From assembly GCA_037046735.1 (NCBI GenBank), contig JBAOHC010000019.1:62001-126000 (forward strand): DNA of 64,000 nt. The letters run 5' to 3'. The translations under genes and the position numbers were made by a program. The notes beneath the pieces are model-generated. The model was not told the origin of the DNA and made no database searches. It saw only the letters and a list, made by a program, of their open reading frames with translations. This DNA comes from JADKAV01 sp037046735 (GTDB taxonomy: Bacteria; Actinomycetota; Actinomycetes; S36-B12; UBA10799). Positions 38,255 to 45,749 of the stretch are shown here, one piece after another; position 1 is the stretch's first letter, and the number at the start of each line of letters is the position of its first letter.

Positions 38255-38497
38255 ATGTCCCCTGAATTCGACGCCGCTCTGGCCCGCGTCTCCGAACTGA
38301 CCAGTGACCCCGGCAATGACGCTAAACTCAAGATGTACGCCCTGTACAAGCAAGCCACGCAGGGCGACGTCGAGGGTAAACGACCCGGGTTCACGAACCC
38401 CGTCGGCCGGGCCAAGTACGACGCCTGGGCAGGGGTCAAGGGGATGTCGCAGGCTGATGCCGAGACCGCCTACGTGGAGTTCGTGAATACGCTCTAG
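38255..38497 (+). CDS. Acyl-CoA-binding protein (ACBP family)
   Basis: An 80-residue four-helix acyl-CoA-binding protein covering the full family length. The signature MYALYKQATQGDVEGKRPG and then GRAKYDAWAGVKGMSQADAE match the eukaryotic ACBP pattern (LYKQAT-GD-...-K-PG and KYDAW), including the Tyr and Lys that contact CoA. ACBPs are mainly eukaryotic and scattered in bacteria, so transfer is possible, though composition is like the neighbours. It would buffer long-chain acyl-CoA esters. The start is fixed by the leaderless -10 spacing; the earlier in-frame GTG would add residues without family support. Confidence 0.9.
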   Translation: MSPEFDAALARVSELTSDPGNDAKLKMYALYKQATQGDVEGKRPGFTNPVGRAKYDAWAGVKGMSQADAETAYVEFVNTL

Positions 38498-38499
38498 GT

Positions 38500-39243
38500 A
38501 TGCAATGGGACGCGGCGGCCTATGACAACGGGTTCAGCTTCGTCACCGACTACGGGTCAGCGCTGATCGAGTTACTGGACCTGGCCCCTGCGGCTCGGGT
38601 GCTCGATGTCGGCTGCGGCACGGGGGAACACGCTGCGGAACTGACGCGGCGAGGTTTCCAAGTCGTCGGGTTCGACGCGGACGAGGCGATGGTTCAGCGG
38701 GCGCGGGAGTTCAATCCCGAGGTGCGTTTCGTCATGGCCGACGCTGAGGATCTCCACCTCGGCGAGACGTTTGACGCGGCCTTCAGCAATGCGGCCCTGC
38801 ATTGGGTGACCGACCAAGGGGCGGCCCTTCGGTCGGTCCGGCGGCACCTTGTGAATGGAGCCCCGTTCGTTGCCGAAATGGGCGGCAGGGGCAATGTGGC
38901 CGTTGTGGATGCCGCGCTCGAGTTGGCCACCGCCGACTTGGGGTTGCCGGTCCCACCGATTCGCAAGTTCTTTCCCAGCCTGGGCGAGCAAGCGACATTG
39001 CTCGAGGAGGCGGGCTTCGAGGTGGACAGCATGTGGGCATTCGCTCGTCCCACCCGCCTGTCTGCCGGTCAGCGGCCGTCGGACTGGACGCGACTCTTCC
39101 GGGCGAATGTCTGGGCCGCCGTGCCGCCGCTCGAGCATGAGCGCCTAGCAGCCGCGGTGGATGAGCGCTGCTCCGAACTTCACGACGAGCACGGATGGTG
39201 GATCGACTACTGCCGGCTGCGGTTCTGCTGTCATGCGGTCTAG
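38500..39243 (+). CDS. SAM-dependent class I methyltransferase
   Basis: A 247-residue protein with the AdoMet motif RVLDVGCGTGEHAAELTRRG (motif I), FDADEAMVQRAREF, and DAAFSNAALHWVTDQ (motif IV), as in Tam/UbiE-like methyltransferases. ATG 38500 lies 2 bp after the ACBP stop, so they may be co-transcribed. Its 3' end overlaps the ankyrin gene by 11 bp. The acceptor is unknown. Confidence 0.88.
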   Translation: MQWDAAAYDNGFSFVTDYGSALIELLDLAPAARVLDVGCGTGEHAAELTRRGFQVVGFDADEAMVQRAREFNPEVRFVMADAEDLHLGETFDAAFSNAALHWVTDQGAALRSVRRHLVNGAPFVAEMGGRGNVAVVDAALELATADLGLPVPPIRKFFPSLGEQATLLEEAGFEVDSMWAFARPTRLSAGQRPSDWTRLFRANVWAAVPPLEHERLAAAVDERCSELHDEHGWWIDYCRLRFCCHAV

Positions 39244-39967
39244 CTTCCTGCTCGGGCTGCTCGCCGCTGTCCTGGCCGGGTGCTCCCAAACCCAGGGCAC
39301 GTGGACCGCGCCCGAACTCGGGGGTGCGTATGGCGTCGCGCTGACTCCGGCCCGTGATCCCGCGATGGATGCAGTGATGATCAGGGCTGCCGAACGCGGG
39401 AACCTGGCGGCGGTGCGAAGAGCCCACCTGCGCGGAGCATCGGTGCTCGCACGCGACCAGGACCGGCGGACAGCGCTGGTGGCAGCAGCCTATGGCAACC
39501 ACCTCGATGTGGCGCGCTTCCTGATCAGGGCTGGTGCCGAGGTCAATGCAAAGGACGTGAGTGTGCAGAGTCCCTACCTGATCTCCACCTCCGAAGTGGG
39601 AGATGATCCGCGACTGTTGTCGCTGACGATCGCCAACGGGGCGCGCATCAACGCCAAGGACAGTTTCAATGGCACTGGTCTGATCCGGGCGGCGGACCGC
39701 GGCTATCCGCGCGTGGTGCGGCGCCTGCTCGCCGAGGACATCGACATCGACCACGTCAACCGGCTCGGCTGGACAGCCCTACACGAAGCGATCATTCTGG
39801 GCGATGGATCTACGCGCTACACCCACGTCGTGCGATTGTTGGTCGACGCCGGCGCTGATGTGAACCTCCGATCCCAAAGCGACGGAGTCAGCCCGCTGCA
39901 ACATGCACAATCACGCGGTCATGAGCAGATGGCGGACATCCTGCAGGCGGCTGGCGCTCAGCTCTGA
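39233..39967 (+). CDS. Ankyrin-repeat lipoprotein
   Basis: A 244-residue predicted lipoprotein: signal peptide MRSSFLLGLLAAVLAGC with the lipobox LAGC (Cys17). Four to five ankyrin repeats follow (IRAAERGNLAAVRRAHLRGA, TALVAAAYGNHLDVARFLIR, GLIRAADRGYPRVVRRLL, GWTALHEAIILGDG, VSPLQHAQSRGHEQMADIL). The start is set by the signal peptide; the frame opens 72 nt earlier. It would sit on the outer face of the membrane and bind a protein partner. Secreted ankyrin lipoproteins occur in some bacteria, with varied roles; I do not know a function here. Confidence 0.85.
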   Translation: MRSSFLLGLLAAVLAGCSQTQGTWTAPELGGAYGVALTPARDPAMDAVMIRAAERGNLAAVRRAHLRGASVLARDQDRRTALVAAAYGNHLDVARFLIRAGAEVNAKDVSVQSPYLISTSEVGDDPRLLSLTIANGARINAKDSFNGTGLIRAADRGYPRVVRRLLAEDIDIDHVNRLGWTALHEAIILGDGSTRYTHVVRLLVDAGADVNLRSQSDGVSPLQHAQSRGHEQMADILQAAGAQL

Positions 39968-40016
39968 CTGTCGGGCTTGGACTATGTCTGGGACTGTGTG
40001 GTCTTGAGCACGCTGA

Positions 40017-40076
40017 ACAATTCGGCACTTGTTGCTGCGACACGCCGTGAGAATTCCCACCAAGTGCCCATTCGGC
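40017..40076 (+). repeat. Dispersed ~60-bp palindromic repeat, copy B
   Basis: GGCACTTG (40024-40031) pairs with CAAGTGCC (40061-40068), with further imperfect pairing outside. The core TTGTTGCTGCGACACGCCGTG is identical to copy D and differs by one base from copy A. Confidence 0.6.
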
Positions 40077-40079
40077 GTC

Positions 40080-40094
40080 GAGCGGGTGACCGGG
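40080..40094 (+). repeat. 15-bp duplicate of the tRNA-Gly 3' end
   Basis: GAGCGGGTGACCGGG here is identical to 40190-40204, the 3' end of tRNA-Gly (acceptor and T-stem), exactly 110 bp away and in the same orientation. tRNA 3' ends are common integrase targets, so this may be an old attachment-site scar; no integrase is nearby. Confidence 0.5.
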
Positions 40095-40150
40095 GCACCC
40101 TCACTCGCCTGCGGCGAGTTCGTCCTCGATCCCGGCTGTGTTCCTCGATT

Positions 40151-40190
40151 CCATGACAAAAGCCCCCAAGCATGGGGGCCTTCGTCATGG
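40151..40190 (-). terminator. Rho-independent terminator of tRNA-Gly
   Basis: On the reverse strand GCCCCC-ATGCTT-GGGGGC is followed by TTTTGTC, a clear intrinsic terminator just after the tRNA. CCATGAC/GTCATGG forms an additional outer pair. Confidence 0.75.
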
Positions 40191-40261
40191 AGCGGGTGAC
40201 CGGGATCGAACCGGCACCATCAGCTTGGAAGGCTGAGGCTCTACCATTGAGCTACACCCGC
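40188..40261 (-). tRNA. tRNA-Gly(TCC)
   Basis: A reverse-strand cloverleaf with acceptor GCGGGTG/CACCCGC, D arm AGCTCAATGGTAGAGC, anticodon loop CTTCCAA giving anticodon UCC, and T loop TTCGATC. CCA is encoded (40188-40190). The 5' end is only 29 bp from the divergent tRNA-Pro. Confidence 0.95.
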
Positions 40262-40290
40262 GCGGTCTCATCAGATTAGCAAGGGTGTCG

Positions 40291-40363
40291 CGGGGCGTAG
40301 CGTAGTGGCTAGCGCGCTTGCTTTGGGAGCAAGAGATCGTGGGTTCGAGTCCCGCCGCCCCGA
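40291..40363 (+). tRNA. tRNA-Pro(TGG)
   Basis: A 73-nt cloverleaf with acceptor CGGGGCG/CGCCCCG and discriminator A, anticodon loop TTTGGGA giving anticodon UGG, and T loop TTCGAGT. CCA is not encoded. The divergent tRNA-Gly is so close that each promoter must overlap the neighbouring tRNA gene. Confidence 0.94.
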
Positions 40364-40381
40364 CTGGAGTGCTGTTGACCG

Positions 40382-40387
40382 TACGAT
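40382..40387 (+). promoter_or_regulatory. Putative -10 box (TACGAT) of tig
   Basis: TACGAT 61 nt before the GTG start would give a leader of about 49 nt with CGAGGAG. Confidence 0.3.
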
Positions 40388-40442
40388 GGCACTGATTGTG
40401 GCCAACTGTGGCCATCACCCATCCCGAGGAGTCTGAGTCAGC

Positions 40443-41855
40443 GTGAAAAGCAGCGTTGAGAACCTGTCCGAGACCCGCGTCAAGTTGACGGTCGAGATCC
40501 CGTTCGAAGAGCTGCAGGACTCACTGAAGCAGGCCTACAAGCGGATCGGGTCCCAGGTGAACGTACCCGGCTTCCGGCGGGGCAAGATCCCCTCGCGCAT
40601 CATCGACCAGCGCTTCGGCCGTGGTGTCGTGCTCGAGGAGGTCGTGAACGCCGAGGTACCCAAGGCCTATGACGCAGCGGTGCAGGAGAACGAACTGCGC
40701 CCCATGGGGCAACCCGATGTCGAAGTCACCCAGATCGAGGACGGCGACATCATCGCGTTCACCGCTGAGGTGGACATCACTCCGGCCTTCGACCTGCCTG
40801 ACTACAAGGGCATCGAGGTCGAGGTCAGCGACTCGCAGGTGTCCGATGAGGACGTCCAGGAACAGGTCGACCAGTTGCGTAAGCGCTTCGCGACGACCAC
40901 GCCCGTTGAGCGTGCCGCCCAGACGGGCGACCTCGTCCTGGTCGACGTCAAGGGTGAACTCGACGGGGAGGAACTCGAGGACTTCGCCGGCAGCGCCCTG
41001 ACATTCGAACTCGGCGCCGACGGCATGATCGACGGCTTCAGCGAGGCCGTCGAGGGTGCCTCGGAGGGTGACACCGTCACCTTCACGCATACCCCCGACG
41101 AGGGCCCGCACGCCGGCAGCGAGGTTGCCATCACTGTGGAGGTCAAGGGCGTGCGCGAGCGCAGCCTTCCGGAGGCCGACGATGAGTTCGCGATGCTGGC
41201 CAGTGAGTTCGACACCATGGATGAACTTCGCGCTGACCTCGCCGAGAAGCTGCAGGGCAACCGACTGGTGGAGCAGGCCTATGAGGCGCGCGAGAAGCTC
41301 GCGGAGAAACTGGTCGAGATCGTCGAATTCCCCCTGCCCGAGGCATTTCTGCAGGCACAGATCGACGAGCACTTCGCAGATGGTCACGGCGATGACGACC
41401 ACCGTGCGGAGATCGAGAACACGACTCGCACCTCGTTGAAGACCCAGTTGATCCTCGACAAGATCGCTGACACCGAACAGGTCGAGGTGGATCAGAGCGA
41501 ATTGGTGCAGTGGCTCATGCAGCAGGCACCCCGCTACGGCATGTCGGTGGAGCAGTTTGCGAACGCTCTCGCGGAGGCAGGCCAGGTCGGGACCGCGCTG
41601 GCGGACGTGCGACGGGGCAAGGCGCTGGCCGTGGTGATGCAGAACGCCAAGATCGTTGACGCATCCGGCAACACCGTGGACATCTCGGCACTGGATGCCG
41701 AGGACGAGGATCCGCTCGGTGACATCATCGATGAACTCGACGATGAAAACGATGATGAGATCGACGCCGAAGAGCTGGCCGAGGCTGAGGCATTTGTGGA
41801 CGCCGAGGAACGGGCCGAGGCCGAGGCATCCGCGTCCGAGTCCACGGACAAGTAA
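40443..41855 (+). CDS. tig: Trigger factor (ribosome-associated chaperone, peptidyl-prolyl isomerase)
   Basis: A 470-residue nascent-chain chaperone. The N-terminal ribosome-binding domain has VPGFRRGKIPSRIIDQRFG (signature GFRxGxxP). The FKBP-type PPIase domain covers about 150-240 (TGDLVLVDVKGELDGEEL). The C-terminal helical domain is followed by a strongly acidic tail of Glu, Asp and Ala from about 425, common in actinobacteria. GTG 40443 with GAGGAG upstream. It precedes clpP1-clpP2-clpX in the conserved order; a strong hairpin separates it from clpP1. Confidence 0.96.
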   Translation: MKSSVENLSETRVKLTVEIPFEELQDSLKQAYKRIGSQVNVPGFRRGKIPSRIIDQRFGRGVVLEEVVNAEVPKAYDAAVQENELRPMGQPDVEVTQIEDGDIIAFTAEVDITPAFDLPDYKGIEVEVSDSQVSDEDVQEQVDQLRKRFATTTPVERAAQTGDLVLVDVKGELDGEELEDFAGSALTFELGADGMIDGFSEAVEGASEGDTVTFTHTPDEGPHAGSEVAITVEVKGVRERSLPEADDEFAMLASEFDTMDELRADLAEKLQGNRLVEQAYEAREKLAEKLVEIVEFPLPEAFLQAQIDEHFADGHGDDDHRAEIENTTRTSLKTQLILDKIADTEQVEVDQSELVQWLMQQAPRYGMSVEQFANALAEAGQVGTALADVRRGKALAVVMQNAKIVDASGNTVDISALDAEDEDPLGDIIDELDDENDDEIDAEELAEAEAFVDAEERAEAEASASESTDK

Positions 41856-41878
41856 CACCCGCCACAGCCACGCCGACA

Positions 41879-41913
41879 GCGAACAAGGCCGGATTCCGGA
41901 ATCGCCTTGTCGC
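41879..41913 (+). terminator. Strong hairpin between tig and clpP1
   Basis: ACAAGGC (41883-41889) pairs with GCCTTGT (41904-41910) around the perfect palindrome GATTCCGGAATC (41892-41903), with GCG/CGC extending the stem. It begins 23 nt after the tig stop. No T-tract follows, so it may be a partial terminator, an mRNA end protector or an operator for clpP control. Confidence 0.5.
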
Positions 41914-41975
41914 ATCTCGGCGTTAGGGTCGAAGTGACGACAACCTCTGATACCGATGGGAAGAAGGCTGTGCCC

Positions 41976-42593
41976 GTGAACGACATGAGCCCGCAGGGCA
42001 GAGGCCCTGCCCCCACCCCGATGGGGTATGACGACTCCGTTTTCCAGCGACTACTCAAGGAGCGCATCATCTTCCTCGGCTCGCCGGTGGAGGACACGGT
42101 GGCGAACCTGATCTGTGCGCAGATGCTGCTACTCGCCGCTGAGGATCCGGATCGCGACATCTACCTGTACATCAACTCGCCCGGCGGGTCGATCTCTGCG
42201 GGTATGGCCATCTACGACACGATGCAGTTCGTCAAGAACGATGTAGCGACAGTGGCGATGGGACTGGCGGCCTCGATGGGGCAGTTTCTGCTCTCCAGCG
42301 GCGCTCCCGGCAAACGCTACAGCCTGCCGCACGCCCGCATCATGATGCATCAGCCCTCTGGCGGCATCGGCGGTACCGCCTCTGACATCAAGATCCAGGC
42401 CGAGCAGATGATCTACATCAAGAAGCAGATGGCCCGGCTCATCGCCGAGCAGACCGGTCAGAGCATCGACCAGATCGAGGCCGACTCTGACCGTGACCGC
42501 TGGTTCTCGGCGGACGAGGCCAAGGAGTACGGCTTCATCGACCACGTGGTCCAGCGGGCCGCCGACGTGACCGGAAGTGGAGGAACCGCCTGA
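41976..42593 (+). CDS. clpP1: ATP-dependent Clp protease proteolytic subunit ClpP1
   Basis: Serine protease subunit, about 205 residues. Catalytic Ser in GLAASMGQFLLSSGAPGKR, His in IMMHQPSGGIGG, Asp in ADSDRDRWFSADEAKEYG. The start is uncertain among GTG 41970, GTG 41976 and ATG 41985. GGGAAGAAGG (41958-41967) is best spaced for 41976. A TAGGGT -10 box lies at 41924-41929. It overlaps clpP2 by 1 bp (TGATG), consistent with the obligate ClpP1P2 hetero-complex of actinobacteria. Confidence 0.94.
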   Translation: MNDMSPQGRGPAPTPMGYDDSVFQRLLKERIIFLGSPVEDTVANLICAQMLLLAAEDPDRDIYLYINSPGGSISAGMAIYDTMQFVKNDVATVAMGLAASMGQFLLSSGAPGKRYSLPHARIMMHQPSGGIGGTASDIKIQAEQMIYIKKQMARLIAEQTGQSIDQIEADSDRDRWFSADEAKEYGFIDHVVQRAADVTGSGGTA

Positions 42594-43213
42594 TGAACGT
42601 CCTTAGCCCCCAGAGCCGTTATGTTCTCCCGGAGTTCCGGGAGCGCACGTCCACCGGCGAACGCATCCACAACCCGTACACGAAGCTGTTCGAGGAGCGC
42701 ATCATCTTCCTCGGAGTGCAGATCGACGACGCCTCGGCCGATGACGTCATGGCTCAGTTGCTGTGTCTGGAGTCCATGGACCCGGAGCGGGACATTCAGA
42801 TCTACATCAACTCTCCTGGCGGCTCGTACACGGCCATGACGGCCATCTACGACACCATGCAGTTCGTGAAGCCGCAGGTGCAGACCGTGTGCCTGGGGCA
42901 GGCAGCGTCCGCGGCTGCGGTCCTGCTGGCAGCTGGCGCTCCTGGCAAGCGCTTCGCCCTGCCGCACGCCCGCGTGCTGATCCATCAGCCGTACACCGAG
43001 GGTGGCGGCCAGGGTTCGGACATCGAGATCCAGGCCAACGAGATCCTGCGCATGCGCACCGAGATGGAGGGCATTCTGGCCCACCACACCGGCCGTTCCC
43101 TGGAGCAGGTGCAGAAGGACATCGAACGCGACAAGATCCTCACCGCCGCCGACGCCAAGGAGTACGGCGTTGTGGATCAGGTCATCACGTCCCGGAAGTC
43201 CGGCGCGAGCTGA
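42593..43213 (+). CDS. clpP2: ATP-dependent Clp protease proteolytic subunit ClpP2
   Basis: A 206-residue paralogue of ClpP1. Catalytic Ser in CLGQAASAAAVLLAAGAPGKR, where the usual ASM is ASA as in other actinobacterial ClpP2, His in RVLIHQPYTEGGGQ, Asp in IERDKILTAADAKEYG. The ATG overlaps the clpP1 stop. ClpP1 and ClpP2 rings combine and dock on ClpX or ClpC. Confidence 0.95.
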   Translation: MNVLSPQSRYVLPEFRERTSTGERIHNPYTKLFEERIIFLGVQIDDASADDVMAQLLCLESMDPERDIQIYINSPGGSYTAMTAIYDTMQFVKPQVQTVCLGQAASAAAVLLAAGAPGKRFALPHARVLIHQPYTEGGGQGSDIEIQANEILRMRTEMEGILAHHTGRSLEQVQKDIERDKILTAADAKEYGVVDQVITSRKSGAS

Positions 43214-43336
43214 CCGGCTCGCGTGGCGCGGACAAATCGCCGGGGAAATTGGTCTGCGCCACACGCCGCGTAAACGCAGGAGTCGGGGTACCGTCGAGAG
43301 AGGAAGTGTCGGTGGTAACACCTGCGGAAGGGAATT

Positions 43337-44611
43337 GTGGTGGCACGCATCGGTGAGGGGGCGGATCTACTGAAGTGCTCGTTCTGTGGCAAGAGCCAGA
43401 AGCAGGTCAAGAAGTTGATCGCTGGTCCCGGGGTCTACATCTGCGACGAGTGCATCGATCTGTGCAACGAGATCATCGAGGAAGAACTGCAGGAGAACGC
43501 TGACCTGCAGTTCGGTGAGTTGCCCAAACCCCGCGAGATGTTCGAATTCCTCGAGCAGTATGTCGTCGGTCAGAACCAGGCCAAGAAATCACTGGCGGTC
43601 GCGGTGTACAACCACTACAAGCGCGTACAGGCTGGCAACGCTCCGAGCCGCCGCGACGACGGGGTGGAGCTGGCAAAGTCCAACATCCTCCTGCTGGGTC
43701 CCACCGGGTCCGGTAAGACCCTTCTCGCCCAGACCCTGGCCAGGATGCTCAACGTGCCGTTCGCGATCGCGGACGCCACCGCACTGACCGAGGCCGGATA
43801 TGTGGGCGAGGACGTCGAGAACATCCTGCTGAAACTCATCCAGGCTGCCGACTACGACGTCAAGAAGGCCGAGTCGGGCATCATCTACATCGATGAGATC
43901 GACAAGGTCGCCCGCAAGAGCGAGAACCCGTCCATCACCCGCGACGTGTCCGGTGAGGGCGTTCAGCAGGCGCTGCTGAAGATCCTGGAAGGTACGCAGG
44001 CGTCGGTGCCACCGCAGGGCGGGCGCAAGCACCCCCACCAGGAGTTCATCCAGATCGACACCACGAACGTGCTGTTCATCGTCGGCGGCGCTTTTGCCGG
44101 TCTGGACCGGATCATCGAGGCGCGGATCGGGAAGAAGTCGCTGGGCTTCACCGCCGAGATCGTCGAGGACACCAACCCTGGTGACGTGTTCAGTCAGGTC
44201 CTCCCCGAGGACCTGCTGAAGTTCGGCATGATCCCCGAATTCGTCGGGCGGCTACCCGTTTTCACCTCGGTGACGCAGTTGGACCGGGAAGCCCTCATCC
44301 AGGTGCTCACCGAACCGAAGAATGCCCTCACCAAGCAGTACCAGCGCCTGTTCGAACTCGACGGGGTCGAGTTGGAGTTCGACGAGGGTGCGCTGGAGGC
44401 GATCGCGGATCAGGGTCTGCTGCGCGGAACCGGTGCCCGCGGGCTGCGGGCCATCCTCGAAGAGGTGCTGCTGAACGTCATGTACGACGTGCCCAGCCGT
44501 GACGACATCGCCAAGGTGCAGATCACTCGTGAGGTCGTGGAGAACAACGTCAACCCGACGCTCATCCCGCGTAAGCCGGCCCGCCGGGAGCGTGGCGAGA
44601 AGTCTGCGTGA
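43337..44611 (+). CDS. clpX: ATP-dependent Clp protease ATP-binding subunit ClpX
   Basis: AAA+ unfoldase of 424 residues. The N-terminal zinc-binding domain has CSFCGKSQ and CDECIDLC. Walker A GPTGSGKTLLAQTLA, Walker B IIYIDEIDKVARK, and the pore loop region with GEGVQQALLK follow. The 123-bp gap after clpP2 contains a TACCGT -10 box at 43289-43294, so clpX probably has its own promoter. GTG 43337 (an adjacent GTG 43340 is possible). The stop overlaps the next gene (GTGA). Confidence 0.96.
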   Translation: MVARIGEGADLLKCSFCGKSQKQVKKLIAGPGVYICDECIDLCNEIIEEELQENADLQFGELPKPREMFEFLEQYVVGQNQAKKSLAVAVYNHYKRVQAGNAPSRRDDGVELAKSNILLLGPTGSGKTLLAQTLARMLNVPFAIADATALTEAGYVGEDVENILLKLIQAADYDVKKAESGIIYIDEIDKVARKSENPSITRDVSGEGVQQALLKILEGTQASVPPQGGRKHPHQEFIQIDTTNVLFIVGGAFAGLDRIIEARIGKKSLGFTAEIVEDTNPGDVFSQVLPEDLLKFGMIPEFVGRLPVFTSVTQLDREALIQVLTEPKNALTKQYQRLFELDGVELEFDEGALEAIADQGLLRGTGARGLRAILEEVLLNVMYDVPSRDDIAKVQITREVVENNVNPTLIPRKPARRERGEKSA

Positions 44612-44913
44612 CCATCGCGGTCATCTTCAGTAGTACGCGCTCACCTGGGTACGACCGGGAGTACGCCGCCATGGCGACTCGGATGGAGGAGCTGGCAACC
44701 CAGCAGCCGGGCTACCTCGGCCTGGAGTCGGTGCGCGATGAGGATGGCCGGGGCATCACAGTCTCGTACTGGGAGTCAGACGAGGATGCTCAAGCCTGGA
44801 AACAGGTCGCTGAACATCTCCAGGCACAGGATCTCGGTCGGCAGCGGTTCTACACCGACTACCGAGTCGTCGTGGCGCAGGTGACGCGGGAGTACCGGTT
44901 CCCGGATCAGTAA
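44608..44913 (+). CDS. Antibiotic biosynthesis monooxygenase (ABM) family protein
   Basis: A 101-residue dimeric alpha-beta barrel protein: AVIFSSTRSPGYDREYAAMA then GYLGLESVRDEDGRGITVSYW and RFYTDYRVVVAQVTREY, the pattern of small ABM/heme-degrading-like monooxygenases. GTG 44608 overlaps the clpX stop, so it is translationally coupled. Substrate unknown. Converges with the secreted protein gene, overlapping by 7 bp. Confidence 0.82.
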   Translation: MTIAVIFSSTRSPGYDREYAAMATRMEELATQQPGYLGLESVRDEDGRGITVSYWESDEDAQAWKQVAEHLQAQDLGRQRFYTDYRVVVAQVTREYRFPDQ

Positions 44914-45707
44914 GAGCAGTCCTTCGCGCCGCGCATCCACTGCAGACCGGTGTACACCTCCGTAGGTGCATTCGTGTTCGGATCGACGCCCGACGCCCAG
45001 TACTGCACCGTCCCTGCGCCGTTCGCGGCCACCCGCACGGTGTAGGTGTGGGGGTAGCCGTATGCCTCGTCCCGGTAGGACACCGCCCAGGAGCCGTCCG
45101 CCTTCTGCTCGGCGCCCAGGATCTCGGTGATCGTCGCCTGCGAGCGAATGTCCGAACCGGAGGTGCTCGTCAGGCGGCAGTACCAGGTGGTGCCGTTCTC
45201 GAAGTAGCCGTACCGCTGCTCAACAGCGCAGTTCGGCCAGCCTGCCGGGCAGTCGGTCAACGTGGAGTTCGCGAAGTACCCCTTGACCGCCTCCCACGCG
45301 GCGTTGCCGGTGGAGTCGGTACCAGGGGCGGTGAACAGCGGTGGTGTTCCCGGGTTGGTCGGCGTCGTCGGGTTCGTCGGCGTTCCCGCGTTGCCGGTCA
45401 CCATGGCGCGAACCGTCCGTTGCTTGCCACCCACCGTGATCTTCACCTTCGCCCGCGTGCCGACGATCGAGGTCAGTTGCGCCGGCGTCAGCGGTTTCGT
45501 GCGCCACGTCTTGCCGTTGCGCTTGAGGGTGTAGGACGCGCCCCCGGCGATCAGGCGGGCCTTCGTGGGCTTCTTGCCGGTGAAGGTCACATCAACGCGT
45601 AATCCATCGCTGATGATGCTCGCCCGCGTTGCGGCGGCAGCGGGACCGACCAGAGCCCCCAATAGCAGCACCAACGTCGTCGCGCCCAGCAAGATCCTTT
45701 TACCCAT
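44907..45707 (-). CDS. Secreted protein of unknown function
   Basis: A 266-residue protein with a clear signal peptide (ILLGATTLVLLLGALVGPAAAA). A basic region of about 90 residues (residues 28-105) is followed by a Thr/Pro/Asn linker (TPTNPTTPTNPGTPP) and a C-terminal domain with four Cys (DCPAGWPNC, WYCRL, AKDCSY), probably disulfide-bonded. No family recognised. The ATG appears leaderless behind TATCGT (45714-45719). Confidence 0.8.
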   Translation of the reverse strand: MGKRILLGATTLVLLLGALVGPAAAATRASIISDGLRVDVTFTGKKPTKARLIAGGASYTLKRNGKTWRTKPLTPAQLTSIVGTRAKVKITVGGKQRTVRAMVTGNAGTPTNPTTPTNPGTPPLFTAPGTDSTGNAAWEAVKGYFANSTLTDCPAGWPNCAVEQRYGYFENGTTWYCRLTSTSGSDIRSQATITEILGAEQKADGSWAVSYRDEAYGYPHTYTVRVAANGAGTVQYWASGVDPNTNAPTEVYTGLQWMRGAKDCSY

Positions 45708-45713
45708 GAGGGC

Positions 45714-45719
45714 ACGATA
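45714..45719 (-). promoter_or_regulatory. Leaderless-type -10 box (TATCGT) of the secreted protein gene
   Basis: TATCGT ends 6 nt before ATG 45707 on the reverse strand. Confidence 0.4.
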
Positions 45720-45749
45720 ACGCTTCGGGGTTTAGACCGGAACCTCTCT

